43,544 bases of DNA from Natrialbaceae archaeon Tc-Br11_E2g14 (GTDB taxonomy: Archaea > Halobacteriota > Halobacteria > Halobacteriales > Natrialbaceae): the NCBI GenBank assembly GCA_001564275.1, contig LKND01000013.1:1-43544 (forward strand). Direction: 5' to 3'. The position numbers and the translations under genes were made by a program. Below are positions 32,727-40,569 of the stretch, one piece after another. The notes beneath the pieces are model-generated. The model worked only from the letters and a program-made list of their open reading frames with translations, had not been told where the DNA came from and made no database searches. Within the stretch, counting starts at the first letter, position 1; each line of letters starts with the position of its first letter.

Positions 32727-32941
32727 CGTGCTTCGACGGTGTCACCGGACTGCGTCCGGTTTGTCGTGGAGCGTTGCTCCACGCACTCGATGATTTCGTG
32801 GTCGATCTCGGCCTTGCCGCCGGTCGGGACGGCCAGGGTGGTGCCACAGACGGCACAGGCGACTTCCGTCGCAGCCTTGCCGAAGACGATCTGTTCGTTC
32901 TCACAGTCACTGCAGCGGACGTTGTAGTATGATCCTGCCAT
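32723..32941 (-). CDS. rps27e: Small ribosomal subunit protein eS27, with in-frame insertion near the C-terminus
   Basis: 72 residues. [20 protein letters not shown] and [19 protein letters not shown] contain the CxxC...CxxC zinc finger and the usual S27e core. Relatives I know are about 57 residues and end ...E(V/T)VEAR. Here the sequence reads [25 protein letters not shown]: 15 extra codons between the conserved E and TVEAR. The extra 45 bases (32741-32785) are two perfect hairpins. The frame is kept and the protein's normal end is intact. Start at 32941, 5 bases after the rpl44e stop; the stop overlaps the aIF2-alpha start. Confidence 0.95.
   Translation of the reverse strand: MAGSYYNVRCSDCENEQIVFGKAATEVACAVCGTTLAVPTGGKAEIDHEIIECVEQRSTTNRTQSGDTVEAR
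32744..32783. repeat. Twin hairpin 5, in frame inside rps27e
   Basis: Plus-strand reading: ACCGGAC-TGC-GTCCGGT (32744-32760), 7 perfect pairs, then 4 bases, then CGTGGAGC-GTT-GCTCCACG (32765-32783), 8 perfect pairs. Same design as twin hairpin 3 in tnpB (two stems, 3-base loops, 4-base gap). It encodes most of the extra 15 residues of S27e. Confidence 0.85.
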
Positions 32942-32946
32942 GATAC

Positions 32947-33231
32947 TCACTCCTGGAACTCGAGGCGGCCGGCGCGCCATCCCTTGCGGAGGTGGGCCTT
33001 CCCACACTCGCCACAGCGGTACTTGAGGTCGGTCTTCTTCGTAGGTTTGTCACCGCTGGGGACCTTCGAGAACTTCCCGGAGTTTCCGATGCTCGAGAGC
33101 TGTCGGGCACGCTGACGGTCGGCGACCTTCTTCATGCCGGTCTGTCGGCCGGTTCGCACCTTCTCGACCTCGTGTTCGTAGTGGCCGTGGCAGTGCGGGC
33201 AGTACGTGTTGAATCGGCGTGGCATCTGCAT
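32947..33231 (-). CDS. rpl44e: Large ribosomal subunit protein eL42 (L44e)
   Basis: 94 residues starting [20 protein letters not shown], with the zinc-binding CPHC and CGEC pairs and the central [17 protein letters not shown] typical of archaeal L44e. It lies near the E site of the 50S subunit. It is the first gene of the operon continuing to rps27e, eif2a, nop10 and the PAC2 gene. A TATA box 32-39 bases upstream supports the start. Confidence 0.97.
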   Translation of the reverse strand: MQMPRRFNTYCPHCHGHYEHEVEKVRTGRQTGMKKVADRQRARQLSSIGNSGKFSKVPSGDKPTKKTDLKYRCGECGKAHLRKGWRAGRLEFQE

Positions 33232-33262
33232 GGGTACTCTTGGAGGGGGCTATGGCACCCCC

Positions 33263-33270
33263 GTTTAAAA
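33263..33270 (-). promoter_or_regulatory. TATA box of the rpl44e operon
   Basis: The minus strand reads GGGTTTTAAACGG, 32-39 bases upstream of the rpl44e ATG, predicting a very short leader for the five-gene translation operon. Confidence 0.6.
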
Positions 33271-33604
33271 CCCGTTTGGTTCGGTTCGAAGCCGACCGCT
33301 CGCGGCTATTGGACACGCGCCCGCATCGTTGCCGATGCGTCACACACGTCCCGCAGATCACATCCGTCCCGGCGGCCCGTCGGCACGGCTTCCTCGGTGT
33401 CCTCGAGGGTGGAGACGGGATCCGCTGGTGCGTTTCCATGGATGACGACCTCGATCGTATTCGTAGCCGGCGGGCGTGCTGTAGACTTACTCGAGAGCCT
33501 CCAGACGGTTCACGCTCGTGGGAGCGACCGAACCGTGTGGAACCCGCGTCCACGCTGTTGTGTTGGGGGGGTCACATCCAGTGTGACCGACACGACACCC
33601 ACGA
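33271..33604. other. Intergenic region, no feature recognised
   Basis: 334 bases between the rpl44e promoter and the SprT-like gene. Open frames in both strands lack family resemblance. I see no strong hairpin or RNA gene. Confidence 0.5.
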
Positions 33605-34186
33605 TCACCACTCCTCACCGAGCGCCGATTTCGCGCCGCCGTAGCCGCTTTCGGCGGTCCAGGTCCGGCCGCTGTCGACGTGTTCGACGGCGTAGTCGCC
33701 GCCACAGGCCCCACACCGGTAGGCTTCCGGCGTGGTCACCGGGCTGGAGGCGCGGTGGCGCGTCGCGGTCCAGTCACATCCGGCGTCGAGACAGCACAGT
33801 CGATACCGCGGCTCGCTGAACGACGGGCAGTGTCGCGGCGCATCGAGTTCGGCCGCTCGCTCGTGAAAGCGGTCGCCGTGGCCGGCCCACCCGAACTGCT
33901 GGTACTCCCAGGCGTGGACCAGCTCGTGGCGGACCACTGCGGCGAAGGTCTTCCACTCGTAAGCCTCGTAGGCTCGCCTCGAGAGTACGATGGTTGCTAC
34001 CTCGCGCTCAGCGTCCCACCGACAGCAGCCGGCGCGTCGTTTGGCCCGTGCGGAGACGGCCCACTCGAGGTGCTCCCACTCGAGTGCTCGCCCGAGGTCG
34101 GTTTCAGCACACACCTCACGGGCGTGGATGCGAGCGCGGGCGAGGAGCTCGTCGTCGAGGGTCAGCGAGTCGGCGCTCGATGGCAC
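33605..34186 (-). CDS. SprT-like zinc metallopeptidase
   Basis: 193 residues from a GTG start (MPSSADSLTLDDELLARARI). The zinc motif H87-E88-L-V-H91 with the likely third ligand H103 (WAGHGDRFHE) is in place. A C-terminal zinc ribbon has YRLCCLDAGC and YRCGACGGDY. SprT/Spartan relatives degrade proteins crosslinked to DNA; that role for the haloarchaeal protein is inferred. Divergent from queD. The GTG is chosen because no ATG lies nearby and the frame before it does not look coding. Confidence 0.88.
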   Translation of the reverse strand: MPSSADSLTLDDELLARARIHAREVCAETDLGRALEWEHLEWAVSARAKRRAGCCRWDAEREVATIVLSRRAYEAYEWKTFAAVVRHELVHAWEYQQFGWAGHGDRFHERAAELDAPRHCPSFSEPRYRLCCLDAGCDWTATRHRASSPVTTPEAYRCGACGGDYAVEHVDSGRTWTAESGYGGAKSALGEEW

Positions 34187-34292
34187 GTGTTGGCTCGAGT
34201 GAGGCGGGCGGCTGAAGTAGGCGTTTCGGTGGTGGCCGCGTCGGCGCCACGCACCCTCAGCCTGGAACAGCCACTCGCCGATGCGTCACAAC

Positions 34293-34302
34293 GCCTAAGT
34301 AC
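34293..34302 (+). promoter_or_regulatory. Probable TATA box of the queDEC operon
   Basis: GCCTAAGTAC is centred about 26 bases before the queD ATG at 34323, fitting a leaderless transcript. The box is weak in A/T, so the call is moderate. Confidence 0.4.
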
Positions 34303-34322
34303 TCTTGAAAGAACACTCTGAT

Positions 34323-34790
34323 ATGACTCAGAGAATATCAGAGCTACGGTCGCGGCCGGACACGGCCGAGGTCGTGGGCCGCCCGCGGACACTCACGGTC
34401 GGTCGAGATCGGCCGATTCGGATCAGCACGGGCCACCGCCTGCGCCACCACGACGGGAAGTGCTCGCGCCCCCACGGCCACAACTACGAGATCACCGTCG
34501 AACTCACGGGTGAACTCACCGCAGAGGGCTGGGTCGTCGACAAGGGCGAGGTCACCGCGATCATCGACGAGTGGGATCACATGTTTCTCCTCGAGGCGGG
34601 TGATCCCCTGATCGAGGCCTTCCAGGCGGCCGGTGACGGCGACGGCGTCGTCGTCCTCGACCATCCGCCAACTGCGGAGGTGATGGCCGTAGTCCTCGAG
34701 GAGCGCCTCCTGGCTCGGCTGGACGAGACCGTCACCGACGTCACGGTCTCGGTCGCGGAAACCGGCGAGCTCTGCACTGGAGGGATCTGA
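34323..34790 (+). CDS. queD: 6-carboxytetrahydropterin synthase QueD (archaeosine pathway)
   Basis: 155 residues from MTQRISELRSRPDTAEVVGR. ISTGHRLRHH gives zinc ligand H38; C47 (GKCSRP) is the catalytic cysteine position, and H51/H53 (HGHNYE) the other zinc ligands. FSASH, usual in the family, is replaced by ISTGH. It converts dihydroneopterin triphosphate to carboxytetrahydropterin, the first special step towards preQ0 and archaeosine at tRNA position 15. First gene of queD-queE-queC, with 5 bases before queE. Confidence 0.93.
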   Translation: MTQRISELRSRPDTAEVVGRPRTLTVGRDRPIRISTGHRLRHHDGKCSRPHGHNYEITVELTGELTAEGWVVDKGEVTAIIDEWDHMFLLEAGDPLIEAFQAAGDGDGVVVLDHPPTAEVMAVVLEERLLARLDETVTDVTVSVAETGELCTGGI

Positions 34791-34795
34791 GTTCG

Positions 34796-35638
34796 ATGCC
34801 GGTGACCGAGCACCCCGACGCTGGCCCGATCGGGCGCGGGGACGAGGCCACTGCTGGGGCCCCAGAGGACGCGCTCCCGATCAACGAACTGTTCTGCTCG
34901 CTGCAGGGGGAGGGTGTCCTCGCCGGAGTCCCCTCGGTGTTCGTCCGCACCAGTGGCTGCAACCTCCGGTGTTGGTTCTGTGACTCCTATCACACCTCCT
35001 GGGAGCCGACGCACGCGTGGATGAGCGTCGACGATATCATCGCAGAAATCGCCGCCCACGAGCAGGCTGACCACGTCGTGCTCACCGGCGGCGAACCGCT
35101 GATCCACGACGCGGTCGCACCGCTGCTCGAGGCCCTCGACGACCGCGGCTATCACCTCACCGTCGAGACCAACGGAACCATCGCTCGTGACCTGCCGATC
35201 GACCTCGCCTCGATCAGCCCGAAACTCTCGAGTTCGACGCCGAGTCCCGATCGGGGACCCACGGGCGGTGGCGGGTCGTCGGTCGATCGGGACGACGGCG
35301 ACCGGGACCATACACTCGAGACCTGGGCCACCCACCACGAGGACGCGCGGATCGACCTCGAGGCGCTGGCCTCGCTGGTCGAGGCCGCCCCCTTCCAGTT
35401 GAAGTTCGTCGTCACGGGCGAGGACGACATGCCCGAGATTTGTGCCCTCCTCGAGCGCTTACGCGAGGTCACGTCGATCCCGATCCCCGACGACCGTGTC
35501 CTCCTGATGCCCGAGGGCGCGACCCGTGATGGGCTGGCCGACAGCCGTGCAGAGACGGCCGACCTGGCCCTCGAGTACGGCTTTCGGTACACGCCGCGAT
35601 TGCACGTCGACCTGTGGAACGACGCGCCGAACACCTGA
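34796..35638 (+). CDS. queE: 7-carboxy-7-deazaguanine synthase QueE (radical SAM)
   Basis: 280 residues. NELFCSLQGEGVLAGVPSVF precedes the iron-sulfur motif C55-x3-C59-x2-C62 (GCNLRCWFCDSYHT); VVLTGGEPL is the SAM-binding GGEP motif. The reaction rearranges carboxytetrahydropterin to carboxydeazaguanine. Residues ~145-175 are a Ser/Gly/Asp-rich insertion (around TPSPDRGPTGGGGSSVDRDD) not part of the core fold. Middle gene of the operon; queC starts 9 bases later. Confidence 0.95.
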   Translation: MPVTEHPDAGPIGRGDEATAGAPEDALPINELFCSLQGEGVLAGVPSVFVRTSGCNLRCWFCDSYHTSWEPTHAWMSVDDIIAEIAAHEQADHVVLTGGEPLIHDAVAPLLEALDDRGYHLTVETNGTIARDLPIDLASISPKLSSSTPSPDRGPTGGGGSSVDRDDGDRDHTLETWATHHEDARIDLEALASLVEAAPFQLKFVVTGEDDMPEICALLERLREVTSIPIPDDRVLLMPEGATRDGLADSRAETADLALEYGFRYTPRLHVDLWNDAPNT

Positions 35639-35647
35639 TCTTCACCG

Positions 35648-36604
35648 ATGCCAGCAGATAGATCCACCAACGACGACGCGGTCGATGAATCGCCACCAAC
35701 TGCACCTGCACCTGCGGCTGCGTCTGCGTCCACGCACGGACCTGTCCACGAGCGCCGCCCAGACGGGGGTGTCACGGCGGACCCACCCGGTGCGGTCGTG
35801 CTCCTCTCTGGGGGAATGGACAGCGCGACCGCGGCCTACGAGGCCCGCAACCGGGGGTACGAGGTCTACGCCCTGCACACGTCCTATGGCCAGCGCACCG
35901 AGGATCGGGAGCTCGCGTGTGCCCGTGAGATTGCGTCAGCCGTTGGCGCCCAGGACTTCCTCCAGGTAGAAACGGGCCACCTCGCGGCCATCGGCGCCTC
36001 GAGTCTGACCGACGACGAGGTCGCAGTCGAGGATGCACCGACGCTCGAGGCTGGAGAGGGTGGGGGCGAGGGGGCGCTTCAGGGTGGCGTCGGCGACGGA
36101 AGCGCTCCCGCCGGGGACCCTGACGCGGACGACGCCGAGATCCCCACCACCTACGTCCCCTTCCGCAACGCGAATCTGCTCTCGATGGCGGTCTCCTACG
36201 CGGAAGCGAACGAGTGTTCGGCCGTCTTCATCGGCGCCCACGCCGAGGATTTCGCCGGCTATCCCGACTGCCGCCCTACGTTCTTCGAGGCCTTCGAGGC
36301 CGTCGTCGACGTCGGAACCAGACCCGAGACAGACATCGCCATCGAGGCCCCGTTCGTCGAGGTCTCGAAGACGGATATCGCCGCTCGCGGGATCGACCTC
36401 GCGGTCCCCTTCGAACACACGTGGTCCTGTTACCGTGCCTCGGCCCCCGCCTGTGGCACCTGTGACTCCTGTGCGCGTCGCCTCGAGGCGTTCCAGCGCG
36501 TCGGCGTGTGCGACCCGATCGCCTACGCGGAGCGACCGAGATACGCGGGCGAAAGCGACGACAGCCCCGACAGCAACGAAACCGGCGAGAGCGACGCGCC
36601 GTAA
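35648..36604 (+). CDS. queC: 7-cyano-7-deazaguanine (preQ0) synthase QueC
   Basis: 318 residues. After a disordered Ala/Pro-rich N-terminus of ~45 residues comes the PP-loop S54-G-G-M-D-S59. FRNANLLSMAVSYAE and the C-terminal zinc cluster (SCYRASAPACGTCDSCARR) are typical of QueC. It makes preQ0 from carboxydeazaguanine, ATP and ammonia. An acidic/Gly-rich insertion lies at ~125-165 (EAGEGGGEGALQGGVGDGSA). Last gene of the operon. The ATG at 35648 is nearest to the queE stop; a later start just before the PP-loop is possible. Confidence 0.95.
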   Translation: MPADRSTNDDAVDESPPTAPAPAAASASTHGPVHERRPDGGVTADPPGAVVLLSGGMDSATAAYEARNRGYEVYALHTSYGQRTEDRELACAREIASAVGAQDFLQVETGHLAAIGASSLTDDEVAVEDAPTLEAGEGGGEGALQGGVGDGSAPAGDPDADDAEIPTTYVPFRNANLLSMAVSYAEANECSAVFIGAHAEDFAGYPDCRPTFFEAFEAVVDVGTRPETDIAIEAPFVEVSKTDIAARGIDLAVPFEHTWSCYRASAPACGTCDSCARRLEAFQRVGVCDPIAYAERPRYAGESDDSPDSNETGESDAP

Positions 36605-36626
36605 CGAGCAATTCTCGGCGTCATCG

Positions 36627-36636
36627 GTACGATATT
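36627..36636 (+). promoter_or_regulatory. Probable TATA box of aroA
   Basis: ACGATATTACG lies 26-35 bases before the aroA ATG (36662), fitting a leaderless transcript independent of queDEC. Confidence 0.45.
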
Positions 36637-36661
36637 ACGTTCGCCTCACCACTCCCCGACC

Positions 36662-37957
36662 ATGCAGGTCACCATCACGCCCTCGAGCGTCGGAGGCGTC
36701 GCTCGTGCCCCACCGTCGAAGAGTTACACCCATCGCGCGATTCTGGCTGCGGGCTACGCCGATGGGGCGATCGTCGAGGCCGCCCTCTGGTCGGCCGACA
36801 CGCGCGCCACCGCCCGTGCGGTCGAGGCTTTCGGTGGACGCGTCGACCGACGCGCAGACGGTCGCCTCGCAGTCGAGGGGGTCGACGGCGACCCCAACAT
36901 CCCGGGGGACGTCATCGACTGTGCGAACAGCGGCACCACGATGCGATTGGTCACCGCAACCGCCGGTCTCGTCGACGGCACCACCGTCCTCACCGGCGAC
37001 GGGTCGCTCCGGTCCAGACCACAGGGACCATTGCTCGAGGCGCTCGCCGACCTCGGGGCGACGGCGTTCAGCACCCGCGGAAACGGGCAGGCCCCCCTCG
37101 TCGTTACGGGTCCCATCACGGACACAGCCGTCTCGATCCCCGGTGACGTGTCCTCCCAGTACATCACGGCGCTCCTGATGGCGGGTGCGGTCACCGACGA
37201 CGGGATCGATCTTACACTCGAGACCGAACTCAAATCGGCCCCCTACGTCGACATCACTCGCGAGGTGCTCGCGGACTACGGGGTCGAAACGGCGGCAACC
37301 GGAGACGGCTTTTCGGTCCCTGGGGGTCAAGCCTACGCTCCGGTCGACGGCACGTACCGCGTTCCAGGGGACTTCTCCTCGATTTCGTACCTCGTCGCGG
37401 CCGGCACGGTCGCTGGGGCCGACGGCGAGAGCGTGACGGTCCGGGGTGCCAGACCCAGCGCCCAGGGCGACGCCGCCATCCTCGATATCGTCGAGTCGAT
37501 GGGCGGCGACCTCTCGTGGGACCGCGAGGCCGGCGAGATCGAGATTCGGGAGGCGTCCCTCGAGGGGACCACGGTCTCGGTGGCGGATACGCCCGACTTG
37601 CTGCCGACGATCGCCGCGCTCGGGGCGGTGGCAGACGGCGAGACGACGATTACGGACGCCGAACACGTTCGGTTCAAGGAGACCGATCGCGTGAGCGCGA
37701 TGGCCGAAGAACTGGGGAAGCTGGGCGTCGAAACGACGGAAACGCGCGACAGCTTGACCGTCCACGGCGAGACATCGACGCTCGAGGGGGCGACGGTCGA
37801 CGGCCGTGGTGACCACCGGATCGTGATGTCCCTGGCGGTCGCGGCGCTCGTGGCCGACGGCGAGACGACGATTCTGGGGGGCGAACACGTCGACGTCTCG
37901 TTCCCCAATTTCTTCGACGTGTGGGCCGACCTCGGGGTGGCCCTCGAGCGCGAGTAG
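36662..37957 (+). CDS. aroA: 3-phosphoshikimate 1-carboxyvinyltransferase (EPSP synthase)
   Basis: 431 residues. [37 protein letters not shown] and [19 protein letters not shown] are the phosphoenolpyruvate and shikimate-3-phosphate binding segments; [20 protein letters not shown] and [16 protein letters not shown] complete the second half. It catalyses the sixth step of the shikimate pathway to aromatic amino acids. Length and motifs are normal for the family. Confidence 0.96.
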   Translation: MQVTITPSSVGGVARAPPSKSYTHRAILAAGYADGAIVEAALWSADTRATARAVEAFGGRVDRRADGRLAVEGVDGDPNIPGDVIDCANSGTTMRLVTATAGLVDGTTVLTGDGSLRSRPQGPLLEALADLGATAFSTRGNGQAPLVVTGPITDTAVSIPGDVSSQYITALLMAGAVTDDGIDLTLETELKSAPYVDITREVLADYGVETAATGDGFSVPGGQAYAPVDGTYRVPGDFSSISYLVAAGTVAGADGESVTVRGARPSAQGDAAILDIVESMGGDLSWDREAGEIEIREASLEGTTVSVADTPDLLPTIAALGAVADGETTITDAEHVRFKETDRVSAMAEELGKLGVETTETRDSLTVHGETSTLEGATVDGRGDHRIVMSLAVAALVADGETTILGGEHVDVSFPNFFDVWADLGVALERE

Positions 37958-38159
37958 CGTCCCGTTGCCGGACCGTGGTGGTCCGGGAGTCAGGGGTCGG
38001 GAATCGGGAGTGAAGAGTCGGGAATCAGGATTGAGCATTCCTCACCCTCTCGAAGGTGCCCCGACTTCCCGGGTGCCCACAGCGTGTTTGCGGTCGCGGC
38101 TGCTCGAGGGACTCTCCGCATACCGTCTGTTGTAGTAGCCACTGAACGTCATTGCACCC

Positions 38160-38186
38160 CTGATCGCCACCCGAGTCGGCGATCAG
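38160..38186. repeat. Hairpin downstream of aroA
   Basis: CTGATCGCC pairs perfectly over 9 bases with GGCGATCAG around the loop ACCCGAGTC. It is 200 bases past the aroA stop, so it is probably not its terminator. Confidence 0.6.
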
Positions 38187-38352
38187 TGTCTAAATCGGTT
38201 CAATTGTTTCTATATGCCGGCCCTCGAGCGACGGTTCCCCAACTGACACCGCGTCACGCGTTTCCGCTCCGGGCTCACCCGCCTGCCCTTCCCCGAGTCG
38301 AACGGACTCGCGTGAGTTTCGCGAGCCCGTCTTCCCGGCCCTCTGGTGCGCC

Positions 38353-38402
38353 AGTTCTGTGTGTTCCGGTTCCGTGAAGTTCTGTGTGTTCCGGTTCCGT
38401 GA
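38353..38402. repeat. Perfect tandem duplication of 25 bp
   Basis: Two identical units, 38353-38377 and 38378-38402, each beginning AGTTCTGTGTG and ending GGTTCCGTGA. No spacing and no mismatches, which suggests a recent slippage event. Confidence 0.9.
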
Positions 38403-38737
38403 TAGCCCAGCCCAGCCACGTGGCGCGCGCTGGCGAGCGGCTTCGCGGTGGGAGCCGGTCGCCGAAGTCGTGTGAGGGGCGAGCGAGCGCCGCGAGCGAG
38501 GCGGCTAGGGAGGATGAGGTTGTGGGCGGGATCGAGCGTGCCGGGGGCGTTCGGTGGCATCTTGCATATGTGGTTCACGAACCGACGTGAGGGGTGCACC
38601 ACCAGTCTCGGCCATCGACACGGGAATCACTCGGTGGTGGATGTTCCGACGCAGATTAGCCCACCCCGCTGATGCCTGCTGACTGGCCGTCACCACGCAC
38701 GCTCGAGCCAAAACTGAGGTCGACGGTTGGAACGGGA

Positions 38738-39193
38738 CTAGACCACCAGTTCCCACAGGGGCCGGATGACGAAGAACAGCGACTGGTAGGCGATGTAGAG
38801 GAAGACGAACGTCGAGGCAAAGAGCGACGCTTTCGGGCGCTCGAGGGACATCTCCTGGCGGGCTTCGACCAATCGGGACTCGAACTCGAAGAAGTCGGTG
38901 AGCATGAGTCCCAGGGCGAGGACGGTGAAGACGACGCCACCGTGGACGTGAATCGTGATGTAGTAGAACCCACCGAGTACGATCAGGACGTTCGTGACGT
39001 CGAGGGCGACGCTCCGGGAGATCGCCTCCGCACCCTCCTCGCGAGCAGTCCGGACGTAGTTGCGATGGGCGAGTGCGCGCACGAGCAGATTGACGGTGAC
39101 GAGTCCGAGCAGAACGAACTCGATGATGGCGACGCCACCGATGACCTCCTCGCCGAGGACGTCGATGGGGCCGAGCAGCGCTGGCGATAGCAT
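38738..39193 (-). CDS. Small multi-pass membrane protein
   Basis: 151 residues with four hydrophobic segments (~15-40, ~60-82, ~83-100, ~125-150). The central FESRLVEARQEMSLERPKAS loop is amphipathic. It resembles haloarchaeal membrane proteins of unknown function; no catalytic or transport motif is visible. Single gene. Confidence 0.75.
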   Translation of the reverse strand: MLSPALLGPIDVLGEEVIGGVAIIEFVLLGLVTVNLLVRALAHRNYVRTAREEGAEAISRSVALDVTNVLIVLGGFYYITIHVHGGVVFTVLALGLMLTDFFEFESRLVEARQEMSLERPKASLFASTFVFLYIAYQSLFFVIRPLWELVV

Positions 39194-39265
39194 ACCTGAA
39201 CCACGGTGATTCGACCATTAGAATTTTTCCAATGTGATCGGGGACGCTCGAGACCGATTCACGGC

Positions 39266-39335
39266 CGGTTACGGGCGGTCACGAGCAGTTACGAGCGGTC
39301 ACGAGCGGTCACGAGCGGTTACGAGCGGTCACCAG
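39266..39335. repeat. Seven near-identical 10-bp tandem units
   Basis: Units of CGGT(C/T)ACGAG follow each other without gaps from 39266 to 39335 (variants CGGTTACGGG, CAGTTACGAG, CGGTCACCAG); one more stands alone at 39345-39354. The array is in the 257-base gap between the membrane protein start and the end of the NAD-kinase-like gene. The 10-base period is close to one helical turn. Confidence 0.85.
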
Positions 39336-39450
39336 CGCAGCTGGCGGTCACGAGGGTGCTCGATCGGCCGTGAACGTCACCGCCTCGGGCTCGAACCCCG
39401 CTGGTCCGCCCGAGAACGTCGGCGGTACACTCGAGCCACCTGATCGGCGC

Positions 39451-40221
39451 TCACTCGAGAGACGGGCCACACTGTGGCGTCTCGAGGATCGCCAGCGATC
39501 GCTCGTCGTCCACGCCGACCGTGATCTCGCCGCCGAGACCCACGGTCTCGAGGTGGCGGTCGTCAGCACAGACGGCCACCGGCCCCTCGTCACGCTCGAC
39601 GGTCAGCCGCAGGTCGTCCTCGGGGAGCACCCAGTGACGGGTCTGGGTCACGAACGGGCCGACGGGCACGACGGCGAGGGCGCGCACGCTCGGGTCGAGG
39701 GACGGCCCACCAGCGGTGGCGGCGTAGCCGTGACTCCCCGCTGGCGTGGCGACGACCACGCCGTCGGCCCGAAACTGGGCCACCGGCTCCCCGCGACTCG
39801 AGAGGGCGTACTCGGAGATGTGCGCCGGTTCCTCGGTCACGAGGGTGGCGTCGAAGACGGCGAGCCCCGTCGTCGTGGGTCCCTCGACCGAGAGTCTGGG
39901 GCGGTGCTCGAGTCGGCAGGCCCCGCGCTCGCAGGCGGCGACCGCCGCCGGCAGTGCCTCGAGCGAGAGCGAGGGGAGGCCGGCGATATCGACGGGCAAG
40001 ATCGGAGCGGGTGTCGACTCGAGGGCGGCGAGTGCCCGGAGAGCGTCCGCGCCGAGCGCCACGATCAGCCCGGGATCGGCCGTCTGGACCGACGCCGCGG
40101 TGCCGACGACCGTCCGGTGGGCCTCGGGTGGCCACTCCTCGGGGGTCACGGCGCTCGACGTCACCTCTGCTGTCACGACCCCGAGGGGGGCATTGCGCTC
40201 GAGGATCCACCCGTCGTCCAT
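39451..40221 (-). CDS. NAD kinase-like protein with altered active-site motifs
   Basis: 256 residues from MDDGWILERNAPLGVVTAEV. The C-terminal half has the ATP-NAD kinase signature ADGVVVATPAGSHGYAATAG followed by GPSLDPSVRALAVVPVGPF. The N-terminal GGDGT motif is replaced by ALGADALRAL, and the usual NE pair is replaced by AVFDATLV. NAD kinases phosphorylate NAD to NADP; with these losses this may be a divergent paralogue with changed or lost activity. Divergent from thrC. Confidence 0.75.
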   Translation of the reverse strand: MDDGWILERNAPLGVVTAEVTSSAVTPEEWPPEAHRTVVGTAASVQTADPGLIVALGADALRALAALESTPAPILPVDIAGLPSLSLEALPAAVAACERGACRLEHRPRLSVEGPTTTGLAVFDATLVTEEPAHISEYALSSRGEPVAQFRADGVVVATPAGSHGYAATAGGPSLDPSVRALAVVPVGPFVTQTRHWVLPEDDLRLTVERDEGPVAVCADDRHLETVGLGGEITVGVDDERSLAILETPQCGPSLE

Positions 40222-40569
40222 GCTCGGCAATTTCCGTGGCCAACCAAAAACGTGCGGTTCCGTCGATCGCACTGGCGGTTGCACCTGGTGGTCGCGGGTG
40301 CTGGGACACCACCGTGATTTATATCTCGTGTCTCAACCAGCCGCCACTCTCGGGTCTCGAGGCCCGAGTCCGTCGACCCGTCTCGAGTCCTCAGACCACC
40401 ACTGTGGACCCTTGCGAGAACCCCGCTGAGGAGCCGGCCGCCGCTCAGAACCATTGCTACAGTATATGAAGTGTAACACTACGAAATCGATATCAACTAC
40501 ACGAGCTGGAGTGACCGCACAGCCTTCCCCAATGAACAGGGATTAGACCCAGCCGATACAACCGCCGGT
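40222..40569. other. Divergent promoter region between the NAD-kinase-like gene and thrC
   Basis: 348 bases. GTGATTTATATCTCG (40314-40328) and ACAGTATATGAAG (40460-40472) are TATA-like boxes. Just before thrC, GGGATTAGACC (~40541-40551) is a weak box at the right distance for a leaderless transcript. No gene or strong hairpin is seen. Confidence 0.45.

Larger units (their letters stand above)
37958..38737. other. Long intergenic region with repeats, no gene recognised
   Basis: 780 bases between the convergent aroA and membrane protein genes. It starts with degenerate GTCGGGAATC repeats (37996-38032), holds a long hairpin (38160-38186), a TATA-like TTCTATATG (38208-38216), a perfect 25-bp tandem duplication (38353-38402) and a GC-rich stretch with GAGCGAGCGCCGCGAGCGAG (38480-38499) of a kind dispersed in haloarchaeal genomes. 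Open frames on both strands have no family resemblance. A small RNA is possible but not shown. Confidence 0.55.

Noticed and set aside
35219-35330. Possible twin-hairpin insertion in queE (Ser/Gly-rich loop)
   Set aside because: Only a 5-bp stem (GTCCC/GGGAC) is present; loops of this kind are normal in haloarchaeal QueE.
38084-38602. Open frames on both strands in the aroA-membrane protein gap
   Set aside because: Composition is that of repeat DNA (Arg, Ser, Pro, Thr), frames overlap on both strands and no known family is apparent.
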